From assembly GCA_025353725.1 (NCBI GenBank), contig JANXOF010000095.1:1-64000 (forward strand): a stretch of 64,000 nt of DNA, written 5' to 3'. Below are positions 34,445-42,864 of this stretch, piece by piece (within the stretch, counting starts at the first letter, position 1; every line of letters begins with the position of its first letter). This DNA is from Polyangiaceae bacterium. Its GTDB lineage: Bacteria; Myxococcota_A; Polyangia; Polyangiales; Polyangiaceae. A program made the position numbers and the translations under genes. The notes under the pieces were generated by a model, which made no database searches, was not told the origin of the DNA, and saw nothing but the letters and a program-made list of their open reading frames with translations.

Positions 34445-35535
34445 GTGCCCGCAAGCGTCTGCGTAGAGGCGCGATCGTAGGATTCGGCTTTATAGCGGAA
34501 AACGGTCACTTGCCGGCGTATCACGAAAACCAAACGAGCCGAACTGACAGTGAATTTGAAGTCGTGGCTGTGGCTGACATTTGCCATTCCCGGCGGGCCG
34601 CTGCAGCGCGCGCGATCCCAGGGGCGCGAATCTATGAAAGCCACGTGTCGCTCCTCCGCGAAGAGGGCCACACGCTTGATTTCATCGACATCACTACACC
34701 TCCGCATGCCCACTCCAGAATCGCGTGCGACGCTATGAAGCACGGGGTGCACGTGATGTGCGAAAAGCCCCTTGCCACTACTGTCGAGGATGCCCGAGCG
34801 ATGATCGAGGAGGCGGCGCGCAGCAAGCGCGTCCTCTTTCCAGTGGAGAATTACAAGCATGCGCCGGTGATCGTTGCCGTGAGGCAGGTCCTTGAGACAG
34901 GAATGATAGGCGTTGTTCACGACGTCACCCTCCAGACATTTCGCAATACGCACGCTCGTGGCGTCAAGGAATGGAACGAACATTGGAGACGAGAGAAAAG
35001 ATACGCGGGCGGCGGCGTAGCCATGGACCACGGAAGTCACACCTTTTACCTCGCGTTCGAGTGGCTTAAAAGTTACCCGACCTCCGTGACGGCAAAGATG
35101 ACCACGCGAGGCCCTTTTGATACCGAGGACACGTTTGTAGGGAGCGCAACGTTCCCTACCGGTCTAGCGGCAGTTCATCTCACGTGGAACGCTGGAGTCC
35201 GCAAAGTGATCTACACAATTCACGGCGACAAGGGTGCCATTCGAGTGGAGGACGACGACATTGAAGTCGCGGTCATGGGCAACGCGCACGAGGCGCTACT
35301 TGATGGCTCAACCACGTGGGAATTAAAGACAAAAAAGGTCGCATCCGAATGGATGGATGCAGGTCACGCCGCGTGGTTTCGAAGCATGTTCGCGCAATTC
35401 GGAACGGCGATAGACCACAACGACTTTGTAGGTCGACCCGCACTCGACGCACTTCGGTGCATCGCGCTCATTGCGGCGGCCTATGACTCAGCTCGCGACG
35501 GGTGCCGCGAGCGCCAGGTCCCAGACGTCGCATGA
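34441..35535 (+). CDS. Gfo/Idh/MocA-family oxidoreductase
   Basis: NAD(P)-dependent sugar or cyclitol dehydrogenase, 364 residues, cytoplasmic. N-terminal Rossmann motif GFGFIAENG at 14-22; catalytic EKP at 108-110 (MCEKPLA); the second conserved block GGGVAMDHGSHTFYLAFEW has DHGSH at about 196-200. Family members include inositol 2-dehydrogenases and scyllo-inosose reductases, so with ino1 immediately upstream (GTGA overlap) an inositol or inositol-phosphate ring oxidation is a natural guess. Its specific substrate cannot be read from sequence. The aminotransferase three genes downstream could use the resulting ketone. The next gene overlaps by ATGA. Confidence 0.86.
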   Translation: MSARKRLRRGAIVGFGFIAENGHLPAYHENQTSRTDSEFEVVAVADICHSRRAAAARAIPGARIYESHVSLLREEGHTLDFIDITTPPHAHSRIACDAMKHGVHVMCEKPLATTVEDARAMIEEAARSKRVLFPVENYKHAPVIVAVRQVLETGMIGVVHDVTLQTFRNTHARGVKEWNEHWRREKRYAGGGVAMDHGSHTFYLAFEWLKSYPTSVTAKMTTRGPFDTEDTFVGSATFPTGLAAVHLTWNAGVRKVIYTIHGDKGAIRVEDDDIEVAVMGNAHEALLDGSTTWELKTKKVASEWMDAGHAAWFRSMFAQFGTAIDHNDFVGRPALDALRCIALIAAAYDSARDGCRERQVPDVA

Positions 35536-36293
35536 CTCCGGACCTCGCTTGCTCGCTCATCGTGAGTGTCGCGCTCGCCGCCGTCGCGGTCGCTTACGTC
35601 GCACGCGTCGTTCGAATCGGTCCGGCTCACCATGCGCGCGTCGAGCAGGAGGGAGAAAGCGCCATTCTCCCGAAAAGTGCCATGGAGATGCTTCTTTGGG
35701 GCGCTTCTCCGATGGTCGACTTTTTGGTCCGATTTCGGATTTCTCCAGATGCCATCACGTTCGGCTCGCTGGTTTTCGGCGGCGCCGCGGGCGTGAGCCT
35801 CGCGCTCGGTCACTTCGGGGTCGGGGCTCTGCTTGCCATGGTCAGTGCGAGCGGCGACGCTCTCGACGGACTTGTAGCGCGCCGTCTTGGCGTCGGTTCA
35901 AGCGCAGGTGAGGTTTTGGACGCGTCCGTCGACCGCTACGTCGACTTTGCTCTCGTCGCGGGACTCGCCGTCTACTTTAGGGAGCGTACGGCGCCGCTGG
36001 TGCTTGCCTTGATGGCACTCCAAGCGGCCTTCATGGTCAGCTACACAACCGCGAAAGCGGAGGCCCTTCACGTAGCGGCGCCTCGCGGGTCCATGCGCCG
36101 CGTGGAGCGGGCTGTACTCGTCGTTGGTTCGTCGCTCATCACCCCTTGGGTCCAACGCGCTTCTGACGCTTGGCGTGATGTGCCATCTCTACTGGCGCTC
36201 GCTATCATAGCGGCCGTCGGCAACACCTCTGTCATTCGTCGAATCTCGTGCATTCGGTCGACGGTCCGGGAGCGCCATGCGATTGTCCGGTGA
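35532..36293 (+). CDS. CDP-alcohol phosphatidyltransferase, probable PI-phosphate synthase
   Basis: Integral inner-membrane enzyme of 253 residues that joins a CDP-diacylglycerol to an alcohol. The full family signature DxxDGxxARx8GxxxDxxxD is intact, with Asp109, Asp112, Gly113, Ala116, Arg117, Gly126, Asp130 and Asp134. An extra N-terminal hydrophobic segment (about 5-25) precedes the usual core, making it longer than PgsA. With ino1 in the same operon, inositol-1-phosphate is the likely acceptor, giving phosphatidylinositol phosphate as in mycobacterial and Bacteroides PIP synthases. The ATG at 35532 overlaps the preceding stop (ATGA); a longer frame to 35502 is less likely. Other acceptors (glycerol-P, serine) cannot be excluded from motifs alone. 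Confidence 0.88.
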   Translation: MTPDLACSLIVSVALAAVAVAYVARVVRIGPAHHARVEQEGESAILPKSAMEMLLWGASPMVDFLVRFRISPDAITFGSLVFGGAAGVSLALGHFGVGALLAMVSASGDALDGLVARRLGVGSSAGEVLDASVDRYVDFALVAGLAVYFRERTAPLVLALMALQAAFMVSYTTAKAEALHVAAPRGSMRRVERAVLVVGSSLITPWVQRASDAWRDVPSLLALAIIAAVGNTSVIRRISCIRSTVRERHAIVR

Positions 36294-36688
36294 CTACCCT
36301 TCACGCGGCCGTGCGTATCCGGCATCAGGTCGGCGCATTTGTCGCTACGGCGGTGGACTACGTCGTGATGATCTCGGTCGTCAGCACTTTTCATGTGCCA
36401 CCAGCTTGGGGCACGGCGCTCGGGGCGGCGTGCGGCGGCACCGCCAATTTTCTCCTCGGCCGATTCTGGATCTTCCACCCCACTGAAGATTCAACCAAGT
36501 CGCAAGCGGCTCGGTATGCACTTATCTCCCTTTCGAGTCTACTGCTGAACGCAGCAGGCGTTTATATCCTCTCGACTCGACACAATGTTCAATACATTGC
36601 TGCGCGGATCACGGTGTCGACCTTCATTAGCGTTTTATGGAATTACCCAATGCAGCGCTCTTTCGTATTTAGGACGAACCCACCATGA
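36290..36688 (+). CDS. GtrA-like membrane protein
   Basis: A 132-residue inner-membrane protein with four hydrophobic segments, including FVATAVDYVVMISVVSTF (about 16-33), TALGAACGGTANFLLGRFWIF (about 42-62) and ALISLSSLLLNAAGVYIL (about 76-93). The FLLGRFWIF and NYPMQRSFVF motifs are characteristic of the GtrA family, whose members move or accompany polyprenyl-linked sugars across the membrane. The GTG at 36290 is chosen because it forms the same GTGA overlap seen throughout this operon. In this context it may help flip a lipid or glycosyl-lipid intermediate. No glycosyltransferase gene is in the operon, which leaves its cargo unclear. Confidence 0.8.
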   Translation: MTTLHAAVRIRHQVGAFVATAVDYVVMISVVSTFHVPPAWGTALGAACGGTANFLLGRFWIFHPTEDSTKSQAARYALISLSSLLLNAAGVYILSTRHNVQYIAARITVSTFISVLWNYPMQRSFVFRTNPP

Positions 36689-38055
36689 ACCAATCCCGAA
36701 TGCGCAATCAGCAAGCACGCCTCGTTACAGCGATCCCTGGCCCAAAAAGCCGCGCGCTCCGCGCACGTGAAGAAGAGCATATCGCGCCCGGTCTCCAGAG
36801 CTACGCCGTGACTTCGGGCATTGTTATAAGCGAGGCCCGAGGGAGCACGGTAACGGACATCGATGGTAACGTATTTCTCGATCTCATAGGCGGCATTGGC
36901 GTCAACTCATTCGGACACTCGCACCCGAAGATCGTGGAAGCGGTGCAGCAACAGGTCGCCAAAGCCTCTGTGGGTTCGTTTACGTCGCAGCCACGCATCG
37001 AGCTGGTCGAGAGACTTGCGAAGCACGCGCCCGCGCAAGGAGTCCATCGCGTTCAGCTCTATTCGACGGGCTCGGAGGCCGTCGAAAGCTCGCTACGGCT
37101 TGCAAAGTCACACACGGGCAAATACGAATTCGTAAGCTTCTGGGGAGGGTTTCACGGGAAAACGCTCGGGTCGCTCTCGCTCATGGGGTCGACGTTCAAA
37201 AACCACCTTGGTCCGTATGCGCCAGGTGCGCACGTGGTGCCCTATGCCGACTGCTACCGGTGCCCAGTCGGCCAGACTTACCCAACGTGCGGAGTCGCGT
37301 GCGCAGAGATGGCGCGAAAACAAGTCAAAGCGCAATCCTCGGGATCTGTCGCCGCAGTCATCGTCGAGCCCATGCAGGGTACGGCGGGAAATGTCATCCC
37401 GCCGGACGAGTTCTTGCGAGCCGTTCGCTCGCTTGCGGATGAGCTCGACGCTCTTCTTATTGTGGACGAGATGATCACGGGATTCGGGCGAACGGGCCGC
37501 TACTGGGGCCTCGACCACGCAGGTGTTCGCCCGGATATCGTTACGCTCGGCAAAGCCTTCGGAGGAGGCTACCCGCTGAGCGGCGTTCTCACGACAGACG
37601 AGATTTCGAGAGCAAAACCGTGGGCGCTTCCTTCAGGGTCGTCGTCGAGCTACGGCGGCAATCCTCTCGCGGCCGCCGCAGGAGAGGCAGCTCTCCGCAC
37701 GCTCGATGAGGAGAAGCTCGTCGAAAACGCACGCAGCCTTGGAATACTGCTTTTGAAGGAGCTCACGCCGTTCCTAGGCGACTACCCCTTTGTGGGAGAC
37801 GTCCGCGGTCGCGGCCTGCTTGCGGGTATCGAGCTCGTAAAGAGTAAACGCACCAAAGAGCCACTGAAATCAGACGTTACAAGGCGAATCTACGATGCCT
37901 GCGTCGCGAGGGGCCTATTGGCGATGACCTATACGTCGCGTGTGCGCCTCCAGCCTGCGCTCACGATCGACGAAGACACGTTGCGCAATGCTGTGTTGAT
38001 TCTCCGCGAGGTCTTCGACCTTGCGAAACGCGAACGCTGGTGTGAAGCGTCATGA
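36685..38055 (+). CDS. Class III PLP-dependent aminotransferase
   Basis: Cytoplasmic aminotransferase of 456 residues in the acetylornithine/4-aminobutyrate transaminase group. The PLP lysine is Lys290 in TLGKAFGGGYPLSG; Asp261 in IVDEMITGFGRTG pairs with the PLP nitrogen. A cysteine-containing insertion (Cys190, 193, 202, 206 in ADCYRCPVGQTYPTCGVACAE) is seen in one subgroup of omega-aminotransferases. It could aminate a keto-inositol made by the Gfo/Idh enzyme, or act on an amino acid or aldehyde donor for a lipid head group. ATGA overlaps bind it to genes on both sides. The substrate is not recognisable from sequence. Confidence 0.88.
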   Translation: MNQSRMRNQQARLVTAIPGPKSRALRAREEEHIAPGLQSYAVTSGIVISEARGSTVTDIDGNVFLDLIGGIGVNSFGHSHPKIVEAVQQQVAKASVGSFTSQPRIELVERLAKHAPAQGVHRVQLYSTGSEAVESSLRLAKSHTGKYEFVSFWGGFHGKTLGSLSLMGSTFKNHLGPYAPGAHVVPYADCYRCPVGQTYPTCGVACAEMARKQVKAQSSGSVAAVIVEPMQGTAGNVIPPDEFLRAVRSLADELDALLIVDEMITGFGRTGRYWGLDHAGVRPDIVTLGKAFGGGYPLSGVLTTDEISRAKPWALPSGSSSSYGGNPLAAAAGEAALRTLDEEKLVENARSLGILLLKELTPFLGDYPFVGDVRGRGLLAGIELVKSKRTKEPLKSDVTRRIYDACVARGLLAMTYTSRVRLQPALTIDEDTLRNAVLILREVFDLAKRERWCEAS

Positions 38056-38975
38056 GCCGACTGCGAGCATTTCCTTGGCTTGCCCTTCCGTTCGTAGCCT
38101 GGGCCACGCTTTCCATGGCATTCTCTCAGGCTCGCTGGGAGCACGTCGCCGTCCTCATAGGCGTACCGCTGCTCGCGCTATGGAACGCCGCAAGCAAGAA
38201 GCTCTTCTTAGGGCTTTTGCCCATAGGTTTACTCGGCCTCCTCTATGACGGAATGCACTGGGTTAAACAGGTCGGCGTTACTACCGAACGCGTTCACCTC
38301 TGCGACTTGCGCGCGACAGATCTACGTATTTCGAATGCGATATACGGGAAAGGCAACGAGACTATCCATGACTGGATCCAGACGCACCCGTCGACGTACC
38401 TTGACTTATTTTTCGCCGTTCCTTATGGAATCTTTATTTTTGTCACACTCGGGTTTGCGGTCTTCCTTTACACGAAGAACTACGAGCGCATGCGTCTCTT
38501 CGGGTGGGCGTTTCTCACGGTCAACCTTGCCGGGTTCGTTACTTATCATCTCTATCCCGCCGCCGCGCCTTGGTACTTTCACGCCTACGGGTGCGCCGTC
38601 GACCTCTCCGCGCATGCGAGTGAAGGCCCGAACCTCGCGCGCGTCGATAGCCTTTTAGGGGTTCCCTACTTTCACAGCTTTTACGGACGTTCGAACGATG
38701 TCTTCGGTGCCGTTCCTTCCCTTCACGTGAGTTACCCGCTTCTTATTCTCCTCTTTGGCTGGCCCGTCCTCCACGGGCCCGGGCGCGCGGCCGCGGCTGT
38801 TTTCCTCGTCTCGATGTGTATGGCTGCGGTGTACCTCGACCATCATTGGATCATCGATGTGTTTCTTGGCCTCGTATACACGGTAGTGGTCTACGCGGCA
38901 TTGATGACAGTTTCCGCCATTCGTGCATCGCGCGCAGCCAGGCTCCCCAACCTCCACGGCGAGGTTGCACGGTGA
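38052..38975 (+). CDS. PAP2-superfamily membrane transferase, AUR1/IPC-synthase-like
   Basis: Multi-span membrane protein of 307 residues with the PAP2 catalytic motifs GAVPSLHVSYP (His225) and YLDHHWIIDVFLG (His265, Asp269). This is the motif pair and spacing of fungal AUR1 and bacterial phosphoinositol-ceramide synthases, which move phosphoinositol from PI onto ceramide or another lipid. At least six hydrophobic segments are visible (for example about 10-24, 50-66, 118-138, 149-168, 228-240, 248-262). The operon partners make inositol phosphate and PI, so a phosphoinositol transferase fits better than a simple phosphatase. No ceramide synthesis gene is in the window, so the acceptor lipid is unproven. 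ATGA and GTGA overlaps on either side. Confidence 0.82.
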   Translation: MSRLRAFPWLALPFVAWATLSMAFSQARWEHVAVLIGVPLLALWNAASKKLFLGLLPIGLLGLLYDGMHWVKQVGVTTERVHLCDLRATDLRISNAIYGKGNETIHDWIQTHPSTYLDLFFAVPYGIFIFVTLGFAVFLYTKNYERMRLFGWAFLTVNLAGFVTYHLYPAAAPWYFHAYGCAVDLSAHASEGPNLARVDSLLGVPYFHSFYGRSNDVFGAVPSLHVSYPLLILLFGWPVLHGPGRAAAAVFLVSMCMAAVYLDHHWIIDVFLGLVYTVVVYAALMTVSAIRASRAARLPNLHGEVAR

Positions 38976-39427
38976 AAGCTCGGCTCGCCACCGTGCTCGG
39001 GACGTGGTTCGGATGCGGACGGTTCCCGCACGCGCCGGGAACGGCAGGTACGCTCGGAGCCGTCCCGCTGTACCTTCTTCTGCGCCCGTATGACCGCTTG
39101 ACGGTCCTCGGAGCGGCCACGGCTATCGCGCTCGTCGGCGTATGGGCAGCGAGCGAGATGATCCACATCACAAAGCAGAAAGACCCACAAATCGTAGTCA
39201 TTGACGAGGTTGCCGGCGTGCTGATCACGCTCAGCGTCAGCGCGCCAACGTGGACAAGTTTGGCCGCGGGAGTCGTACTCTTCCGAATCTTCGATCAATT
39301 CAAACCCTGGCCCGCGAGAGCGCTCGAGTCGCTACCTGGCGGTTGGGGAGTCGTGATGGACGACGTTGCAGCCGGCGTTTGGGGAGCGCTCGCCCTCGCT
39401 CTGCTCCAACGCACGGTGCTCGCGTGA
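38972..39427 (+). CDS. PgpA-like lipid phosphatase, probable PI-phosphate phosphatase
   Basis: Inner-membrane phosphatase of 151 residues. PgpA signatures are complete: TWFGCGRFPHAPGTAGT (11-27), IDEVAG (77-82), FRIFDQFKPWPA (104-115) and GWGVVMDD (124-131). Classical PgpA removes phosphate from phosphatidylglycerol phosphate; in the Bacteroides inositol-lipid cluster a PgpA homologue removes phosphate from phosphatidylinositol phosphate. Its place between a PAP2 transferase and a lipid transporter argues for the inositol role. GTG start at 38972 overlaps the preceding stop; the longer frame from 38816 runs inside the PAP2 gene in another frame. Confidence 0.87.
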   Translation: MKARLATVLGTWFGCGRFPHAPGTAGTLGAVPLYLLLRPYDRLTVLGAATAIALVGVWAASEMIHITKQKDPQIVVIDEVAGVLITLSVSAPTWTSLAAGVVLFRIFDQFKPWPARALESLPGGWGVVMDDVAAGVWGALALALLQRTVLA

Positions 39428-41913
39428 GCCTTCCTGTCCCGAGCGCTCGCACCCGGGCTTTCGTCGACTGGACGATCCGCAGAGGACGATGGATTTGGTT
39501 CATCGCCCTCCTGCTCGCCGTGCCAGCAACATGGAAAACGGCTCAGCTCTACTTGAGTCTAAAGAGCGATATTGAGGAACTTTTGCCTCGCGAGGCGCCG
39601 AGCGTCCGCGCGCTGAACGAACTCCGAGCGCGGATGCCTGGGCTTCAATACCTAGGCGTTGTTGTCGACACCGGAGACGCCGCCCACTTGCCGGACGGAG
39701 AGCGATTTATCGACGACCTCGCCGCGACTATCCGTACGTATCCCACGGACTTGGCGCGCGCGGTCCGCACGGGGACAGGCGAAGAGCGCATTTTTCTAGA
39801 GGCCCATGCACCTCTTTATTTGTCGCTGACTGACCATCGCGAGGTCCGCGCGCGTATCGAGGCGCGGCGAGACTACGAGGTGGCGCGGGAGACAGGGTCT
39901 GCGCTGGAAGACGGCGACACTCCGCCGTCTCTCGACTTCACGGATATCGAAGAACGCTACAAGCATCGAATGCCTACGCACGGCGCGGCTCCCGGCGATA
40001 GGTACTCGAGTGCAAAGCTCCACCTAACGATGCTTTTGATTGAAGTAGGTGCCTTTGACACCGGCACGAGCCGCGGCAATGAGCTCCTTTCACGCGTAAA
40101 GAAGGACGTCGCCGCACTTGGTGGCACGGCGAGATACGCGTCCGGGATGCGGATGGGGTACTCAGGGGACGTCGCTATTTCGGTCGAAGAAATCGATGCC
40201 CTGGTAGCCGACTTAGCCTTGTCGACCGTCCTCGTAATGTGTGCGGTGGTTGCACTTCTGCTTTACGTTTACAGATGGGTTCCGAGTATCGTCGCTCTGC
40301 TCCTTCCGCTCTTGCTGGCGACTGTCTTCGCATTTTCCATCGCGTCACTTCCTCCGTTCAATGTCCGCGAGCTAAATTCGAATACAGCTTTCCTTGGGTC
40401 GATCATCATCGGCAATGGAATCAACTTTGGCATTATCCTCCTCTCTCGCTACGTCGAGGCGCGGCGGCATGAATGCGGATCTCGGGAGGCGCTGGTCATT
40501 GCGGTCCATTCCGCCCGGTTCGGCACACTTTCGGCAGCACTTGGAGCTGGGGTCGCGTACGCCTCCCTCATTAGCACCCAGTTTCGTGGCTTTCGACAAT
40601 TCGGAATTATTGGTGGCCTCGGTATGGTCATGTCTTGGCTGATGGCTTTTGTGTGCATGCCTCCGCTGCTCGCCTGGCTCGACAGCGGCAAAACAGAGTT
40701 GTCGATGCGAACGAAAGAGACCTACCTCACCTCCGGACTCGCGAGAGCCGTGCAAGCCTTCGCTTTGCCGCTGGTGACTGTGGGTGTTCTCGTTACGACA
40801 CTCGCCGTCGCTAAGGTCGCGACCTTCGGTGTCGATCAGCTTGAGTACGATGTATCAAAGCTTCGCAGGGGTGACACTTGGGCTCATGGCGAGGGCTACT
40901 GGGGCGGCAAGATGGATAGCCTCCTCGGTCATTACCTCACGCCGACGGTCTTACTCACAGATACGAAAAAAGAGGCCGAAGATGTCGCGACAAGACTGCG
41001 TGAAGCGACAGCCCACGATCCTCTTTCCCAGACCGTATCCGAAACGCGAACTGTGGACGACGTGCTGCCGCCGCAGCAGGAGGAAAAGCTTGTCGAAATC
41101 AGAGCCACACGGGAGGTGCTGACACCAAAGCTCCGCTCGCTCGTCCCGAAGGAACAAAGAGCTGTCCTTGACCTCGTACTCGGAAGCGGCGAACTGGAGC
41201 GGGTTACGCTGGAACACCTGCCGCGCACGTTTCTGACGGGCTTTCTCGAGCGCGACGGAACGGTAGGTCGATCGGTCCTCGTGTTCCCACGACCCTCGAA
41301 GTCCCTCTGGGAGGGGCCGCCGCTCGTAGCCTTCGTAGGCGCGCTTCGCGAAGCCGGCGCAACAGCAGGCGCAACGCCTGCACGCGTGGCGGGGTCACTC
41401 CCGATTTCGGCCGATATTCTTGGCTCTATTGCACACGACGGCGCACGAGCGAGCGGACTCGCATTTGCGGGCGTTGTTGGCGTCATCGCACTAATGTTCC
41501 GCGGAGAGGTCGCGCTGCTGTACGTCGTCACGTCGCTTACGCTCGGCGTGCTCTGGCTCGTTGCGGCCTCGATGACGCTCGGCGTGAAGATCAACTTCGC
41601 AAACTTTATCGCCTACCCCATCACCTTCGGCATCGGCGCGGACTACGCGATGAACGTGATGGCCCGCTACCTTCAGGACGGGAAGAAAGACATTCTTGGG
41701 ACGGTGCGGGCAACCGGAAGCGCCGTCACGCTTTGCTCGCTCACGACCATTTTCGGCTATGCGTCACTTCTCGTCGCCGAGAACCGAGCGCTCTATCTCT
41801 TTGGCCTGCTCGCCGTGCTGGGTGAGATTACGTGTCTCGCCGTTGCCGTCGTTTTCTTGCCTGCAGCCCTGGTGCTCGCCCAACGGAGACGGCGTTCCCT
41901 TCATCAGGCGTAG
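39424..41913 (+). CDS. RND/MMPL-family transporter, HpnN-like
   Basis: Inner-membrane exporter of 829 residues with the duplicated RND plan: TM1 at about 22-42, a large periplasmic loop to about 262, TM2-6 to about 430, TM7 near 450, a second loop (about 470-670) and TM8-12 to about 820. It resembles the hopanoid transporter HpnN and mycobacterial MmpL lipid exporters, which carry finished lipids toward the outer membrane. The GTG at 39424 forms the last 4-base overlap of the operon; the frame open to 39250 would run into pgpA. As the final gene it probably exports the lipid made by the preceding enzymes. No membrane-fusion or outer-membrane partner is encoded here. Confidence 0.86.
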   Translation: MSLPVPSARTRAFVDWTIRRGRWIWFIALLLAVPATWKTAQLYLSLKSDIEELLPREAPSVRALNELRARMPGLQYLGVVVDTGDAAHLPDGERFIDDLAATIRTYPTDLARAVRTGTGEERIFLEAHAPLYLSLTDHREVRARIEARRDYEVARETGSALEDGDTPPSLDFTDIEERYKHRMPTHGAAPGDRYSSAKLHLTMLLIEVGAFDTGTSRGNELLSRVKKDVAALGGTARYASGMRMGYSGDVAISVEEIDALVADLALSTVLVMCAVVALLLYVYRWVPSIVALLLPLLLATVFAFSIASLPPFNVRELNSNTAFLGSIIIGNGINFGIILLSRYVEARRHECGSREALVIAVHSARFGTLSAALGAGVAYASLISTQFRGFRQFGIIGGLGMVMSWLMAFVCMPPLLAWLDSGKTELSMRTKETYLTSGLARAVQAFALPLVTVGVLVTTLAVAKVATFGVDQLEYDVSKLRRGDTWAHGEGYWGGKMDSLLGHYLTPTVLLTDTKKEAEDVATRLREATAHDPLSQTVSETRTVDDVLPPQQEEKLVEIRATREVLTPKLRSLVPKEQRAVLDLVLGSGELERVTLEHLPRTFLTGFLERDGTVGRSVLVFPRPSKSLWEGPPLVAFVGALREAGATAGATPARVAGSLPISADILGSIAHDGARASGLAFAGVVGVIALMFRGEVALLYVVTSLTLGVLWLVAASMTLGVKINFANFIAYPITFGIGADYAMNVMARYLQDGKKDILGTVRATGSAVTLCSLTTIFGYASLLVAENRALYLFGLLAVLGEITCLAVAVVFLPAALVLAQRRRRSLHQA

Positions 41914-41935
41914 CCCCCATCCGACCATGGTCAGG

Positions 41936-42763
41936 CTACCGCACGCCCGCCGACCGCCCCCCCGTCGCCGAAAGAAGGCGCGCGCGCGGTGTGCTGCGCG
42001 CCCAGGCGCGGCTGTCATCCACGACGGGCCGGCCTCCTAACGCCTCAATGTGCGCGGGGCCCGCTCGGCTGGCCAGGGTAAACTCCCGATAGATGGATTC
42101 AGGCAATGGAAGGATTTCGCCCTGAGCGAAGCAGCGGACGTAGGCGAGGTCCGCTTTCGTCTTAGCGTTTCTGCCTCCAAGCTGATGACTCCAAACGTCT
42201 GAGTAGAAGGTTGGAGTTTGAGAATCGAGAGATAGCACTTGGTGCGCCGTAAGATGAACATCGTTGTGGGCGCCATCGTCCGCGAGGGCGCTTTCGACGA
42301 CAAGCGAGCCATCCGACCGCATCTCGTAGAGAACGTGAACGCCTTCGACGTCGCCTTTGCCACTCAGTGCCCTTTGAAGTCCCGGAGCGACAAACGCCGT
42401 ACGTGTGTAAACGAGATCAACGGCGATTGCGGGGAGCAACGTCCACGTAAGCCAGTTGTTGCCCCAGGGTCGCTCGTCCGAGAAGAAAGCAAAGTAGCCA
42501 ACCGCGAGCTTCCCGTCGGGAAGCACCGACGCTTGGTAATAGAGGACGTTGAAGAGCGTTCCCGCGCTTGCAATCGTCGAACCTATACATACTTTCCGTT
42601 TTTCGATCGCGGCCGCTTCCGGGCTTGATGGCTCGGGTTGGGCCCCATGCGGCATCGCTGGGAACGCACCTATGCGAGCACAACCGGAAAGCCCGACTAC
42701 CCCAAGCAGCGCGCCGATGAGCCCGCCCATCGCGAAGCGTGAGCCATTCGGTCGCATAGGCAT
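41936..42763 (-). CDS. Lipoprotein of unknown function
   Basis: A 275-residue exported protein. A hydrophobic N-terminus ends with lipobox GLSGC. The mature part has no catalytic motif that I recognise; it contains a hydrophobic stretch near the middle (NNWLTWTLLPAIAVDLVYT) that could be a membrane or buried helix. The C-terminus is Arg/Ser-rich. ATG at 42763 is chosen; a TTG three codons earlier and a further Met two codons later are alternatives. It converges on the RND transporter gene with a 22-base gap and is not part of that operon. Confidence 0.65.
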   Translation of the reverse strand: MPMRPNGSRFAMGGLIGALLGVVGLSGCARIGAFPAMPHGAQPEPSSPEAAAIEKRKVCIGSTIASAGTLFNVLYYQASVLPDGKLAVGYFAFFSDERPWGNNWLTWTLLPAIAVDLVYTRTAFVAPGLQRALSGKGDVEGVHVLYEMRSDGSLVVESALADDGAHNDVHLTAHQVLSLDSQTPTFYSDVWSHQLGGRNAKTKADLAYVRCFAQGEILPLPESIYREFTLASRAGPAHIEALGGRPVVDDSRAWARSTPRARLLSATGGRSAGVR

Positions 42764-42864
42764 CGCCACCAACGGTACCGATCACACGCGGCAACCCCGC
42801 ACGATTGGCACATGCCTGGGCTCGATTGCTGCTTCACTGTATGCGACTGTGTGTCACAAAGAGG

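Noticed and set aside
39250-39423. Upstream extension of the RND transporter frame
   Set aside because: It lies inside pgpA in a different frame and is arginine-rich; the GTG at 39424 matches the operon overlap pattern.
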